From: Amaranthus tricolor
Lineage: Eukaryota; Streptophyta; Magnoliopsida; Caryophyllales; Amaranthaceae
DNA length: 64,000 nucleotides
NCBI RefSeq assembly: GCF_026212465.1
Contig: NC_080051.1
Location: forward strand, 17,042,267 to 17,106,266
Reading direction: 5' to 3'
Below, piece after piece: positions 10,623 to 23,376 of the stretch. A program made the translations under genes and the position numbers. The notes below the pieces were generated by a model. The model searched no databases, was not told the DNA's origin, and saw nothing but the letters and a program-made list of their open reading frames with translations. Positions within the stretch are counted from its first letter, which is position 1. Each line of letters starts with the position of its first letter.

Positions 10623-11066
10623 TTATGTACTAGCCTTGATTAGTATAATCAACACCAACAAAATACAAAAGAAAAACCCTAATACAAAGCTTGTAATCTG
10701 ATTTCCATGCTTCCTCTCATTCATCCATTTCTTCTTAATCCTTTTAAGTTCTGAAATTACTTGTTTCTTTTCATGTTCCAAGCAACAAACCCTTGAAGTC
10801 AAAATCTTGAGTTTGGTTGCTAATTGTCGCTTCTCCTCCACAAGTGTGTTCGTCACTTCTCTTTGCCAATCAGCCATTTTAGGTTCATCAATCCATGTAA
10901 ACTTTTTGCATCCCTTCCAATTTGTATCAGGATCATAAAAAATGCAAGTCTTAAACCTTCTTCTAAGATTTTCCTTGACCCATGAAACTCTCCTTGCAAA
11001 GAAAACTCCACACCCACATTTTTCAGGCTTCGAATTTGTTGTTGAAAAAGGAGAATATATTACTAA
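10623..11066 (-). CDS. GRF zinc-finger protein with coiled coil and C-terminal membrane segment (5' end unresolved)
   Basis: On the minus strand the frame is open from 11066 to the stop at 10623, about 147 codons. The first third carries a GRF-type zinc finger: CGCG, then FARRVSW, RRRFKTC, and GCKKFTWIDE, with the conserved C/C/C spacing and the aromatic W/F positions of the family. The middle is a Glu/Lys-rich coiled coil (about codons 65-120). The end is a hydrophobic helix of about 20 residues (FVLGFFFCILLVLIILI), which suggests a tail-anchored protein. GRF fingers bind single-stranded nucleic acid in characterised proteins. No ATG precedes the finger in frame; the first ATG (10877) would exclude it, so an upstream exon is likely, with a possible acceptor AG near 11063. 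The gene lies wholly inside the MULE, convergent with the transposase. No disabling change is seen. Confidence 0.72.
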   Translation of the reverse strand, partial: LVIYSPFSTTNSKPEKCGCGVFFARRVSWVKENLRRRFKTCIFYDPDTNWKGCKKFTWIDEPKMADWQREVTNTLVEEKRQLATKLKILTSRVCCLEHEKKQVISELKRIKKKWMNERKHGNQITSFVLGFFFCILLVLIILIKAST

Positions 11067-11204
11067 TTAATGAAGGAACGATTGTCGGAGAAATTAGGGT
11101 TCTTTGAAGGATTTAATTAGGGAAATCAAGGAGAAAAAAGAAAAACGTGGGTTTGATGAGAGAAATTAGGGTTCTTTGATTTCCCCTTTCTGAAATCGTG
11201 CGTT

Positions 11205-11413
11205 TAATTGAAGAAGAAGAGTGTTTTGATAACTCACGTGACAATCCACGTGCTGGTCAAAGTGTAAAGTTAACAATCAATATACGATAACCGTTAACTG
11301 GTAGTCATTTGCAAACTTTTGTGTTACATTATGTAGTTTTTTGCAAAAAAATTTAGATAAGGTAGTTTTCTGAAAAAGGGCATATAGATTAAATAGTTTC
11401 TTATAATTTTTCC
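11205..11413 (-). repeat. MULE right terminal inverted repeat
   Basis: Reverse complement of the left TIR. It ends at ..ATAATTTTTCC (11413). It probably holds the promoter of the GRF gene, which starts close to its inner edge. Confidence 0.92.
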
Positions 11414-14400
11414 TAAAAGAAAAAACAAGCTCAAACTTGCTTTGTTTTGATAAAGGATAGTGCTCTATGTCGGATTTATGGCAAAAAGCTATTAATGACA
11501 TTTGGCAGAACAATGCCATCTCAAAAGTATTTTTGTGGAAAACCAATTTCTAACATACACATCAAAGTAGTTGTTGATCATGTATGGTTAATAACGCATA
11601 TTTACAAAGATTGAAAGTTCACGAGCTCAAGCCATTTCACTAATATTTTGTGATTTTGGGTCTTAATAATATTTCAGGTGGCTAATATTTCATTCTTACT
11701 TTAACCAAAGGAACTTATTTGCTCGCTTATGACATGGAAGTATAATAAATTACTACATTTCTTTCTATTTTCTTAAATTGTTACATTTTTTACTATTAGG
11801 TCTGTATGAAGGTTTCTGCTTATCCATCAAAACCTACACCCACCTAAAAAATAACTACACAATGGTTTGCACTACCAAGAAGACAATTGAAAAGGTCGTG
11901 GTCTAGTTAAATGTCAAAAGCCTATAGTCGTCTAGAAGAAGAGGAAGTCGTCTAAGGCTTCGAAGTCACTATCTCAGATGATTTTGAATTATAAGAATAG
12001 TTTTAATATTGGTCCGCTTTGCCAAGGAAAATTTCATGACTTAAAGAAGTTGGAGGATAATGCGAAAACTACACAACTCGGAGCTCATAGATGGCACGAT
12101 TATTCAACCACATCTTTTTATTGTAAAACATTGACAATATTTTGGTAATATACCATATCATAACATCATATTTAATTTCAAGGGAACAAGCCTATTCTGG
12201 CCTTAAAGAATATATGCTTCTGCACTTCCACCTCCCTATCCCTAATTTCGTCATTTGCCACATCATCTTTTTTTAACACAATCCCACTTATAATATCTCA
12301 CTAATTTCTATAATTGTTTTCCCTCCAAGATTAAAATTTATAATTAAGGACATAAATTCACATACAATAGTCAACTAAAATACTTATTTTTTCTTTTTCT
12401 TGGTTTGTGTGCAGATCCTTAAGCAACAAACTCAAAAAAAAGGAAAGAATACTATGATCTTAGTTAAACGTAATAAAATACACATAGTAATACAAATTAT
12501 ACAGAAAATTGTTATACAAGGTAGTTTCATTATGAGACGCTTTTAAATATGGGTTAAATAACTTAACTAATACAAATTATACAGAAAATTGTTACAATTC
12601 AAACTTCTTATTTTAAAGTTATCACAATCTTTCACAAAAGTAACCATAAATAATACGAAGAGTTGTTACGGCTTTAAAGCCCAAACTTAAGGCTATGGCC
12701 TTGCCTATGGTATCAACAAAGGGCCCGCCCACAAAAACACCCACCTCCTTAAATCACAGCCGTTAGTTACGCCTCAACTTCAGATTGACGCAACTTTTGA
12801 CTCTCTTTTTTATCATCTTGTACTTAATTACCCCTTCTTTCGGGTCTTAATTCAAAGCTAAGTTAAACCAACCTTTTGGTTGTTTTAGGGGCATTTATGT
12901 CTAACTGTCCGAGGTAACTGTGGATCAACCTTTTACATTTTTTCGCCCCAACTATATACTTTATCCTATTTATTTTTAATTCCATAAATTACTCCCTTAC
13001 TCGTCTTTTTTGGTTGAATGTATGCGTATGATAAAAGCTTTACTTCACAACATAAGACAAAACTCAAAAGGTAAGCATTCATAATATTGCAAGTGATATA
13101 TTTGCCCCCCACCACATGTATTATTCCTTGTTCTAAAGCAACATCCTAGATTTTCTTCAAATAAATTTAATTATTTTTCAATTAATTTAAGGAAAATTAT
13201 AGTTTACAAAATAAATGTTAAAATATTAATATGTCGATTAAATTTGATAAAAACGCCATTTTAGACATTTTTAGGTAGAGCAAAAGCGAAACAATAAGTT
13301 CTTAAAATATAAACGTTATTTAAGTGAAAACTGATAAACCACGAATTTTATCAATTACTAATATGTTCAATTAACGTACTAACCTAGAACTTACAATAAA
13401 TTAAAATATAATGACTATCAATGAAAAAAAAATCAAATTATATCCACAAACTAATAACCCAAAAACAAATAACTAGTCAGTAACTTTACAAACTAATAAC
13501 CCAAAAACAAATAACTAGTCATTAACAAAGTTACGATGATTAATAATTATGAAAAATCATTGCCATTTATTATGTTATAACTTTTTCATCTATGTAAATA
13601 TATATTAGCTCCTTTTTAATATATAAATAAAAATAGAAAATTTCATGTGAAGACTTTTAGTTTTTGGCTTTTCTACAACAAATGTTTTTTAAATCTACGT
13701 GGTGACCTTGAATTTTCAACTTTTTAACGTAATGAAAAAATAGTTAATTTTTGATTAAATTAAGCATTTATTTCGACTAATTTTCGAAATATATGGTCAA
13801 GTAAGATATCACAATATTTTTTTGATAAAAATGTTATTACGTTGATAAAAATAATATAAATTTAAAAATGTCATTACATCCTTAGGTTCTTGAAAATATT
13901 AAAGCGCTTAAGTTCTTATTAACCATCACGTATGATGGTCTTCTAAAGAGGCCCGCCCTATGTTATGTAAACAACAGAATTCATATTAGGAACTCAAAAG
14001 GCAAAAATAATGTAAATCACGCTATACAGAGAGTATCAAGTAAAATAGCCCCACAAAGATTGTGCATTAAATTTTATTGTGTCTTAATTGGAGGGTACAC
14101 TTAACGCGCAATCAATGCGAGTGCACTCATTTAGTCCCCTCCTTACCCTTCTACCTTCTCACATTATACTCATTTCAACTTCAAAATAAAGTTTAAATTT
14201 TCATATATTGTTTATTTTTACTTTTTAGTTTATTTTTAAAAAAAAGAAAATTCCAGAAAGTAGCGTTAAATAACCCTCACTCTTCCCTCCATAAGTACCT
14301 GACCTTCCTGCCCTCATTCGTCTCCACAACCCACCATTCTTACTTAGCTATTTCTCTCTCTAAATTCTCTCACTAGAAAAACAGAGAGATTTTTATTTTT

Positions 14401-14425
14401 GTTTTTATTTTTAAAGAGAAAAAAA
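11414..14425. other. Intergenic region and expansin upstream/5' leader
   Basis: AT-rich, with no gene recognised. It holds a 42-bp tandem duplication (13446-13529) and, nearer the gene, a CT-rich leader at about 14330-14396 that is plausibly expansin 5' UTR. I could not pick a TATA box with confidence. Confidence 0.45.
13446..13529. repeat. 42-bp tandem duplication
   Basis: ACAAACTAATAACCCAAAAA.. is repeated at 13446 and 13488, nearly identical, about 0.9 kb upstream of the expansin start codon. Confidence 0.85.
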
Positions 14426-17400
14426 ATGGAAATATTCAGTATTTTTAACATTGTCTCAGTAATTACATTATGGGTGTGTTCAACATTGGTTGATGCAAGA
14501 ATTCCTGGAAATTACCAAGGTGGTTCTTGGCAATCAGCTCATGCTACTTTCTATGGAGGTGCTGATGCTTCTGGAACTATGGGTATGTTATGTCTGCCAT
14601 TACAGATTTTGGGTTGTCTTTAAATTAACAATGTCCTTATTCATAGCAAAGAAAACTACCCATATTGTCAAGGATTGCAATGTGGCTCTAGTTGCTAAGA
14701 ATATTTCCCTAATCTTGGCTTACCCTTTCATTTCTTATAATTCCTCTACTTTATTAATGATTATAGTTCCGGATCATTTATATTATCCTGCATTTCTGTT
14801 ACAAAAAACAGCGGCAGACTAAAAAAAATTGACAAATTTTCAAGGCCCTTATAATTTAAAAAATTATGATACTCTTCTAATAATTTTGCATCTTTTTAAA
14901 AACTTTACATATATGCCATAATTTAATATTAAGACCTTTAATTTTATGACTTTGTGCGGTCGAATATGTTGAATATGCTCAGAACCTTCATGACATTAGC
15001 TGATATATAAGCTTAATGAGCTATTCTTCTAACAAATTAGACTTGTGTGCAATGGACTTTTTCTTGTGTCGGTCTTATGGTTTTGTGAACAAATGACAAT
15101 TTAGCCGAGTCAAGAATTTAATTATGATAATATAATTATAATCAATAATATGATAAAGTATGTATTAAGAAGTAATAAATCACATTTGAACTGACTGATT
15201 TTGTTTTCAAATTCTAAAAAATTTATAGTTTAAAATAAATGATAAATTAATGAATAATGTTTAGTGTTCAAATATACTCCATATTCATACAAAAACGTAA
15301 TGAAGTATATAAAATCTAAGACTATTTCAGTATTTCTCCAATAAGAGCTAGAGTATGATTTTTTGCCAAGATATTATGTAGAAAAAATGAATTTCACTTT
15401 CAGGCAAATAATTTCCAAAAATCATTTTTCACAATTTTTTCTATAAATATTTATTTAAAGTTTATTTAATAACTCAAAAGTTATAAACCAGAATTCACCA
15501 CTTCCCAGTACACCCCTAATTGTATTTTTTTTTTAATTTTGTTTCAAAAAATAAAATTTCAGGAGGAGCATGTGGGTATGGAAACCTGTACAGTCAAGGC
15601 TATGGTGTGAACACAGCAGCGTTAAGTACAGCGCTATTTAACAATGGCCTTAGTTGTGGTGCTTGCTTCGAGCTCAAATGCGCCAATGACCCGCGTTGGT
15701 GCCATCCAGGCAGCCCATCTATCCTAATCACCGCCACCAATTTTTGCCCACCAAACTTCGCTCTTCCCAACGACAATGGCGGATGGTGCAACCCTCCCCG
15801 CCCTCACTTCGACCTCGCCATGCCTATGTTCCTCAAGATTGCTCAATACCGCGCTGGAATCGTCCCCGTTGCCTTCCGCAGGTTCGCATCATTATCCTTT
15901 TCCACCCCTGTTTCACTCTTATATGTTCTTAATTATTGTTGTTGATATTGGGTTCTTGGGATTTCCATCACCAAGCCATGTAGTCTCTATTTTAATGGAG
16001 GATCCTATCTCCTACCCATGACTAGAATAGGTCCATACAATCTTTAAGATTTAATTTGGATATTAAATGAAAAAGGATGGACTTAATTAGGGGACTTTTT
16101 GGATTGGAACTTTTGGTTCCTTTTATTACTCCTACTAAGTGTCTACTTAAGGAAATAATTAATTTCAAGAAATTATATTTTTTAAAGAAAAGGTGACAGG
16201 CTCTATAAAGTTGAATACTCCGTACTTTAGTGGAAGCAAGTGAGATTGTTATGAAGTTTTCAATTGATTAGAGTACTTGAAACAGGTAAAAATTATGTGG
16301 GACTATGTGAGTCACAATCTATACCATCTCCTATAATTGTCCTATTTTTTTACACTATTCACTCATCACTCATATTAAAAAAGTTAAATTATAGTTATGT
16401 GTAATTTTGTTTGATTCGTCTTAATATATGAATTATTAACATCAATTTTTATAATTTTTAATTAAGAATCATTTGAGATATTAATAGTTAAAATGTTCTC
16501 TCGGCAAGTGTGAAAAGTCAAATGCGGTGAAAAGGAGAGAGTATTAAAATTGTAAAAAATTGTAAAAATTATATATTAAAATTCTTTTTATCAAGATAAA
16601 TCTAATAAGATTTCACGTGAATATATTTTGTCATGAATATATACTTTAAAACTCAAATTTAATTTTCTCTTTTATAGAGTGAAAAAATTTAAAGTACATA
16701 ATCAAAGAGAAATGGAGAGAATAATATCTACATATCAACCGAGTGTCAAACACATTGATATTCTAGTTTGAAATAGGTTAAGTTTAACATAGAAAATAGT
16801 CTATTATTTACCAAAAGTTGCAATAAGGAGCTTATTAGCCAATGGCTCTCCTTTTGTTGATAAAAATAATTAAAAATACTTTTTCGTAAATAGTAAATGA
16901 ATAATATCTTATCTCTCTAAAATAATAGTATAGAGCAATATAATGTTTTTTTAGGAAAAATGTGAAAATTTGGTTGCAATTTGTAAATAAGTTATAAAAT
17001 AATTTGCGTGGATTAAATTAAAAGATAATATATAAGATTAAATAAAAATAATGAGTTTTAATATTCAAAATTAATTGATGCAAAATGAATTAATTTTAAG
17101 ATTGATAGTTTATCTGATGAACAAAGTTTTTACCCATTTGTGAAAGCAAAGCATGTGAACATTTTCAGCTTTATGATGTCTTAGAAGACTAAAAAGTCTA
17201 TGAGTACTTTACTCATTTCAAGGCCCACGGGCTAAAATCCGGATCCAATGTGAAATCAAACCCAATAGCTCACCACTTTATCCAGAATATCAGGAGAATA
17301 AAATTTTTTAACGGTGCAGTCTTCCACACTGATGTTCCCATGCACAGTCTTCAATGTACAATTAAATCAACGTCTCTGATTGCATCACACCTCACGCCCC

Positions 17401-18353
17401 ACAATATTCCATCAGAATCCGCATTTCACGCTAACTTCCCTTTTTCGGTTTCTTATTTCCTCCATTTTAAATACTCTCTTTACTTTATTAATTAATGAGA
17501 AAAGTTATAGGGAAAAAGTGTAGACACATTTAAAATAATAAAATAAAATTATTGAAAAAATATAAAGATTATTATTTTTTAAAACATTTAAATATTAATG
17601 GGAAAATGGGAAGATTATATACCATAAAAATAAAACTTAAAATGATGTTAGTTGAAAATATATAAGATCATAAATATTATTAATTAATATTAAAAACTGA
17701 ATGAATAAAATTAATTATATTTAAATGTGTGATTTTATAAAAAGATTGTTTTACTGAACAAACTTAAAATGAAAAAAAAAGGAATGAATCGAGAAATATA
17801 TTTTTTATCTGAGAGTTTATTTTTATCGTTCTTCAATGAGAAAATAGATAAAATGGAAAAATAAATTAGGTAGATGATGATTAAGGAAATAGAGGAAGTT
17901 ATAGTTAAAAATATAACAAATTCTTATGAGATGAATCTAAATAAAAAATATAGCAAAATTGTAGTTGGTAAATAGTAATAATATGAATTGTTTTATTTTG
18001 TTACAATCTAACAGACTTCTGACTAAACTGTTATTTGGTGTAGGGTGCCATGCCGTAAGCGAGGAGGAATCAGGTTCACAATTAACGGATTCCGTTACTT
18101 CAACTTGGTATTGATCTCCAACGTTGCAGGTGCAGGGGATATTGTGAAGGTGTATGTTAAAGGATCTAAGACTAACTGGATGTCAATGAGCCGTAACTGG
18201 GGTCAGAATTGGCAGTCAAATGCTGTTTTGGTTGGTCAGTCACTTTCCTTTAGGGTCACAGGCAGTGATAGGAGAACTTCCACCTCTTGGAATATTGTTC
18301 CTTCTAACTGGCAGTTTGGCCAAACTTTTACCGGCAAAAATTTCAGGGTTTAA
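14426..18353 (+). CDS. EXPA: Alpha-expansin (three exons)
   Basis: Exons are 14426-14582, 15563-15881 and 18044-18353; introns are GT-AG and phases join cleanly to give 261 residues, the normal length of the family. Residues 1-24 form a signal peptide (..VCSTLVDA), so the protein is secreted to the cell wall. Next comes the GH45-like double-psi barrel with GGACGYGNL, the conserved cysteines and the HFD motif (residues 134-136). The C-terminal CBM63-type domain has conserved aromatics and ends in GKNFRV. The [12 protein letters not shown] segment and the RIPG mature start mark alpha- rather than beta-expansin. Expansins loosen wall polysaccharides at acid pH without hydrolysis. The start is the first ATG before the signal peptide. 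Intron 2 is long (2162 bp) and intron 1 carries a dispersed repeat. I see no defect; which EXPA paralogue it is cannot be settled by eye. Confidence 0.96.
14801..14990 (+). repeat. Dispersed repeat family A, copy 1 (expansin intron 1)
   Basis: It shares AAATTGACAAATTTTCAAGGCC.. at one end and TTTGTGCGGTCGAATATGTTGAATATGCTC at the other with 24396-24580 (same strand) and 47646-47832 (opposite strand). It looks like a diverged short non-coding element; terminal repeats and target duplications were not resolved. Confidence 0.7.
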
Positions 18354-20374
18354 AATCCAAAAAAAACACAAACTTACCCACTAAAATTTGAAAAATTTCC
18401 CGGCTTAATTCAGTTTTTTCTTTTTTCTTTTTTTTTTTTTATTTTTAGATTATATAGTAGGTTGAAATGTGGGATGATCAGATAAGATTTAATCTCAAGA
18501 TCTCATCTGAAAAGGCGGTATTTGCTTCAAATGAAACAAAATTTGAATCTTGGCTTAATTTACTTCTTACTTTTATTTTTCTAAGAAAAAACCTTGTTTT
18601 ATTGGTTTTTCTTTTCTTTTTTTTTCCCTAGAATTGGAAAAAGTGGAAAAAAATGATGAAAGAAAAAATGGGTTCAAGAAGATTTTTTTCAATCTGGGTT
18701 TGGAGGGAGGGGGTGAATTTTATTTTAATTTATTTTATATTTTAAATTTGTGGGGTTTAAAAGTTTTGGGTTTGGAGGGAAAATGGAAGTGTGAAATAGT
18801 AATTTTGGAGGGGTATAGAGGGAAGGGCTGAAGAGGTTGCAGAAAGGTGTAGCCCGCAGCCTAATTATCGACGGAGGATTATATTCTAAATATGGTATAT
18901 GAATATGATAATATTGTAGTATTTTAAGTTTTAGTATTACATGAACTTTGTATTGTGAAATGTTTCACTGCTGGTATTGTCAAATGTAACTATAAGAACT
19001 TTGTTTGCCTTTAAATTCCTTTTCGGATTTTACCTTCTCATTTTCTCTTCACTTTTTGAGTAATTTATTAAGATTTTGTTGGGGTAGGTCAACCCCACAG
19101 GTCAAAGGTTGATTCATATTTTAATGGGTCAGATAATTAGAGGAATACAAATTATTGTAAGAGACAATCTTTTAGAGAGATTTATTAGATATATAGGTTG
19201 AATAGTCTAATTAATACAAATTAAAGAAAAAATAAGAATATAGATTTTTTGTTTTGAGGTTGTCTTTATAAAAGTTGCTCTCTCATAAGAGTAGAAACAA
19301 CTATCTAGCCTATTAAAATTTTAACCTGACTCGATTCGTTGAAGACCTCTAGTATGAACCAATTAAAATACTAGACTCATAATGATATTTAATAATGTGG
19401 AATTAAGTTGAAATGAATTAACATGTAGTAGTGTATGAAATAAGTTCAACTCGAAAATGTTAGAACTTGGATTTGAATGGAAGATATTTGTAATTGTATC
19501 CCAGTGGGGGAATACATTTCTAGTTCTATCATCCATGAATGTTCACATTATAAACCTACAAAGAGAATATAAAAGCTTATTATTCTCACTATGCAATCAC
19601 TTTCACTAATTGTTGTTTTTGACAAAAAGGTTAAAAATGAGGCTTTCTTGATATTATTATGACAGCAAACAATAAATCCAATTCCTTCAAATCGACAACT
19701 AATGGACTGATTGAGAAAGCTCAATGACTTGCACTTTCAATTGCTCAGAAAATGGGAGCCTCACCATCATTTAGCTAAAGATAGATTGCACAATTTAAAG
19801 GCTCTTTTTTTAAGTTTCCTTTTATCTTGGGAACAAATTGTATGGCAGGAAATTGAGTAGATAAAGATGGGTGATGGGTTGTTTGAATTTGAAGCAACCA
19901 CACTCAATATTAATCGTTATTAAGTGACTTTCATTCAGACTATATATATTTGACCAAATAAAATAAGTCAATATCTTAAATCTGTCCATTAACACACCAC
20001 TAAAGGGAATGATGATAGGGTAATTGAAGTGAAAAGAGTTTCCATGAGATGGGAAATAAAAACTATTATTTGTAAATAAGTGATTATCTAAAGAGTAAGA
20101 AATATTCGTCTTTTTACCAAATAAATGTATTATACTCATATCATTAGATGCAATTCAACTAAATGTTGTAAATTATTGATCCTGTTGAATCATATATACA
20201 ATCTTCTTTAGGGATTAGTTAAAATGAATCTTAGCTTTCTAATCCCAAAATGTTATTTGCGATTGATAACAAACATTAATAATTTGACTACTATTCGTCG
20301 TTAGGTTATTGACTACTGGATGGAGGTGTTGGCTATTTCTGTAGGCTTTTAAGCTAGCTAAATAAATCACTGTT
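18354..20374. other. Expansin 3' region and intergenic DNA
   Basis: The 3' UTR of the expansin probably extends through the T-rich stretch to about 19020. A reading frame at 18634-18831 is low-complexity (Gly/Lys/Phe) and not a gene. Beyond 19100 the DNA is AT-rich and non-coding; a short sequence at about 19155-19305 has GAGACAATC/GAGTAGA-type ends like other short plant repeats but is not resolved. Confidence 0.4.
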
Positions 20375-20575
20375 TAGGGAAATGTTTGGTAAAATTAGTT
20401 ATTAGTTGTTGGTTTGTTTAAAAGAAAAAAAATAGACCAATAAGCCAAAGTCATTGCAAAAAGCTAACTTATTAGCTTTGTTATTTTGGTTTAAAAACAA
20501 CTTGTCAACTGCTTAAAAAATTACTTATTTACCAACCAAAAAGTTAAAACCAACCAAACACTCGGCCCAAAAATC
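20375..20575. mobile_element. Probable short MITE
   Basis: Inverted ends GTTTGGTA.. (left) and ..CCAAACACTCGGCCC (right) flank about 200 AT-rich bases, with an internal AGCTAA..TTATTAGCT palindrome. This style is common in plant hAT-type MITEs. The target duplication is not clear. Confidence 0.45.
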
Positions 20576-23376
20576 ATTTATCAAAAGAGTACTATTAGCT
20601 ATTTGGTGAAAAGGGACCAATTGGCATAATTTAATATCCAAACTCTAGTAATAATGTCTAATCTTGAAGAAAAGTTTAATTTTAGAGTTTGTTACTTAAT
20701 CAAGCACATGGGTGGTGGGGTTCTAAGCAATAATTTGTGACTGTAGTGTATGTTTAGTTAAGAGATGCCGTTTTCCACATTTCACTTTTGGTACCTCAAT
20801 TCTTAGGATTCTGCACACATAAATTGGAAAATTAAACAACATTGGATCCCTAATTCCTAAACCACTTTCACATTTTACTGTATCAAAATCCAATAACTTC
20901 ACCTTGCTTGCTGTTAATTTCACTACTTATTGTCAAAAGCTCTTATCATTTATTTCTAGGATACTCCTTTAACCAGGTTGGATTCATACACTGTTTGGTT
21001 CACGAGACTAGTTTTAATCACCTAATTTGGCTGGTGTCTACGCCATTCAAGCGGATACAACCTAATTCAATGTTATCAACTGACAGCTTTAACAAGATAT
21101 ATCTCTAAATATACTACTAAGTATATTGATTAAGTTGGTCAAAATATTGACGTGTGGCAGCATTATTCCAAGTTCAAGTCTTACTATTAACATTTTTAAA
21201 AACAATATTTAATACATTGACATCATTTGATTTTATTTTGGATTAGCCCCTGATGCCATTAGTTCAATCAGTGGAGGGGATGACATTTGACTTGGCTATT
21301 ACGGATAGGTAAATCAGTCCAATGCTGAATTGGCTAGGTTCAATGCACCAGCTAGGCAGCTAGCTTGCAGAGGTCTGTTTAAGGTGATTACCAAGTTATT
21401 GTGTCTGATCGCGATCAATGATCCCAGCACAAAGCAAACCATAGAACCTGGCTACAAAAGAATGAAATGATTAGCAGCTACATAAATAAGTCTTATATTC
21501 AACAAGAGAAATACAGAGCTCATGTACAACAACCTCAGTATTAACTATGAAAGGATGCCATTTAGAATCGTCAACCAATTCTTTGCACAAGGGAAACAAC
21601 TCACTAATATTGATACTATGTTACTTGGACTCTTCGTTTCACCTCAAATACCCAAGTCATTCTTTGCTCTACGTATTCTAATGTATCTTGATCACTTTAG
21701 TTGAGTATGGCCAATTCATTCTGAAATAATAGAAAGGTTATATAAAATCTATACAGGAAAAAAGAATGATTGCATTCACTAACTATTGGATATCAAATTA
21801 TAATTTCTATAAGCTTTACGTTGAAGATATTGCCTTGGTCATGTTGAGGATTTAGGAGATGCCAGGAATTCAAACAAAAACGGCAACAGTCCATTACTCC
21901 AGTCTCAACACTATTGATAAGTTGAAGTAATCAAAACACATCCGATGACCCACCATTACCCAACCTTATAATTGAACTCGATTTGACACAACTTCGAAAT
22001 GGATCTACAGTTATGTAAAACCAACATAGATATAAACCCTGATTATAAACAGACCAAAACATCTAATCGAAAATTGACCCACTGACTCGACTGAACAACT
22101 TTACCACTAATTGAAGGCGGAATAAGCATCAATATTTGAATGCCTTCCACTGTAAAGTGCAAGTGCAGGATCAAAAGTCGGTGTAGCAGATGGCTGTAGA
22201 ACATAGTGTCCAACCGGGTTCACATTCTCTGTTCATGGTTACGTTGTTGCACTCTTCTTGAGGAAGACTCCATTCTGCACAGCAATAAAAATGGTTTTAC
22301 TCTTTAACCATTAATAGTAGCCAACCGGCCCAACCGCACAGCTCCAGCAGCAGAGCTATTGGGTAAACGACTACTAATTAGTAGGCAACAACAGCGCCAA
22401 GTTTGCCATATTAGCGGCTAAAAGACCTAACCGATTCAAGCCATGATCAACTCACAAAAAAGAAGATCAGGTATTGAGAGCCTCACTATGTTCTATAATT
22501 CTCAATAGCGTGACACAAGACACAACGAACATACATGTCACCTTGAGGTTTTCCATACCCTTCCCACATGTGCATAATGTCATAGAGGGGGAGAATACTT
22601 GTGGCGCCTGAATCCGAACCACACACAATAACACTAACCTTCTGCCTGCACATAGTCGTACGCATTAGTACGACCACACAAGCTTGGGAATTGGGTCATA
22701 TTGATCTAGAACTATACAATGGGTTATAGGAGTACTTTTTTTAAAGTGGTTGACAAGAGAATCGAACATACATTAATTTTAGATATTGATTAGTTCTGGG
22801 ACAAACAAGGATGACAAAACGGAACACTGAGGGTAAATAATCATAAAAATAGATTTGCAAATAGGCAGTAAGAGTTGAATAAGGGAAAATAACATTCAAA
22901 ATATGTCTGCATATATAATAAAGCCATCCAAGAGATTACAATATTTAGCCGTGATGGTAGTTAAATAAAAAACATTTACAAGGAAACATCAATAGGTTCA
23001 ACGAAAGTTGTCAAGGAACCATCTCAACCAAAAGCTTAAACTGATGGTTGAGGCCCCAGAATATATTATATACTCTAACAAAAGTTTTCTAGTAACCAAA
23101 CACATTATGATCAATTGCAAAGGCATGCTTACAAATAAAATATGAGCTGCTAGAGACTACAATAGGGTATAGTATAGGAGTTCATGTAGTATAAACCCAA
23201 CTTGCTCCATATATCAACGATGTATATAAAGGCGCAAGGCACAATAAGGACATTGCGGTCTTAGAGTCTAAACACAAAGCGCAGGGTGTCAGTGGCAAAC
23301 CTCATTGAGGTGCTCGATTTAAAAAAGAGCGCTTTTCGGTGCCTGATAGAAATTGTCTCACCAACCTTATATATAA
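20576..23376. other. Intergenic region, partly exon-like
   Basis: No gene recognised. Base composition between about 21240 and 22700 is less AT-rich than its surroundings and may be an old gene remnant or a non-coding transcript. The best coding-like piece is at 22107-22232 on the minus strand. Confidence 0.35.
22107..22232 (-). pseudogene. Exon-like fragment, unknown family
   Basis: On the minus strand the frame is open for 41 codons before a TAG at 22107. Its composition is protein-like and not low-complexity (NPVGHYVLQPS.. and ..YSGRHSNIDAY). An AG that could act as a splice acceptor lies just inside the open stretch. I do not recognise the family and could not find further exons upstream on the same strand, so this is either the last exon of a decayed gene or chance. 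Confidence 0.25.

Larger units (their letters stand above)
6679..11413 (+). mobile_element. Mutator-like element (MULE) with two convergent genes
   Basis: Terminal inverted repeats of about 210 bp (6679-6889 and 11205-11413) bound a 4.7-kb unit; both ends read GGAAAAATTATAAGA inward. Inside are a MURA-type transposase gene on the plus strand and a GRF-zinc-finger gene on the minus strand, facing each other across a tandem-repeat spacer. The 9-bp target duplication expected of MULEs cannot be settled because both flanks are A-rich (AAAAAATAA versus TAAAAGAAA, 6 of 9 matching). The transposase has several disabling changes, so this copy could move only with help. Confidence 0.92.

Noticed and set aside
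18634..18831. 65-codon frame downstream of the expansin
   Set aside because: Low-complexity Gly/Lys/Phe composition within the likely 3' UTR or just beyond it.
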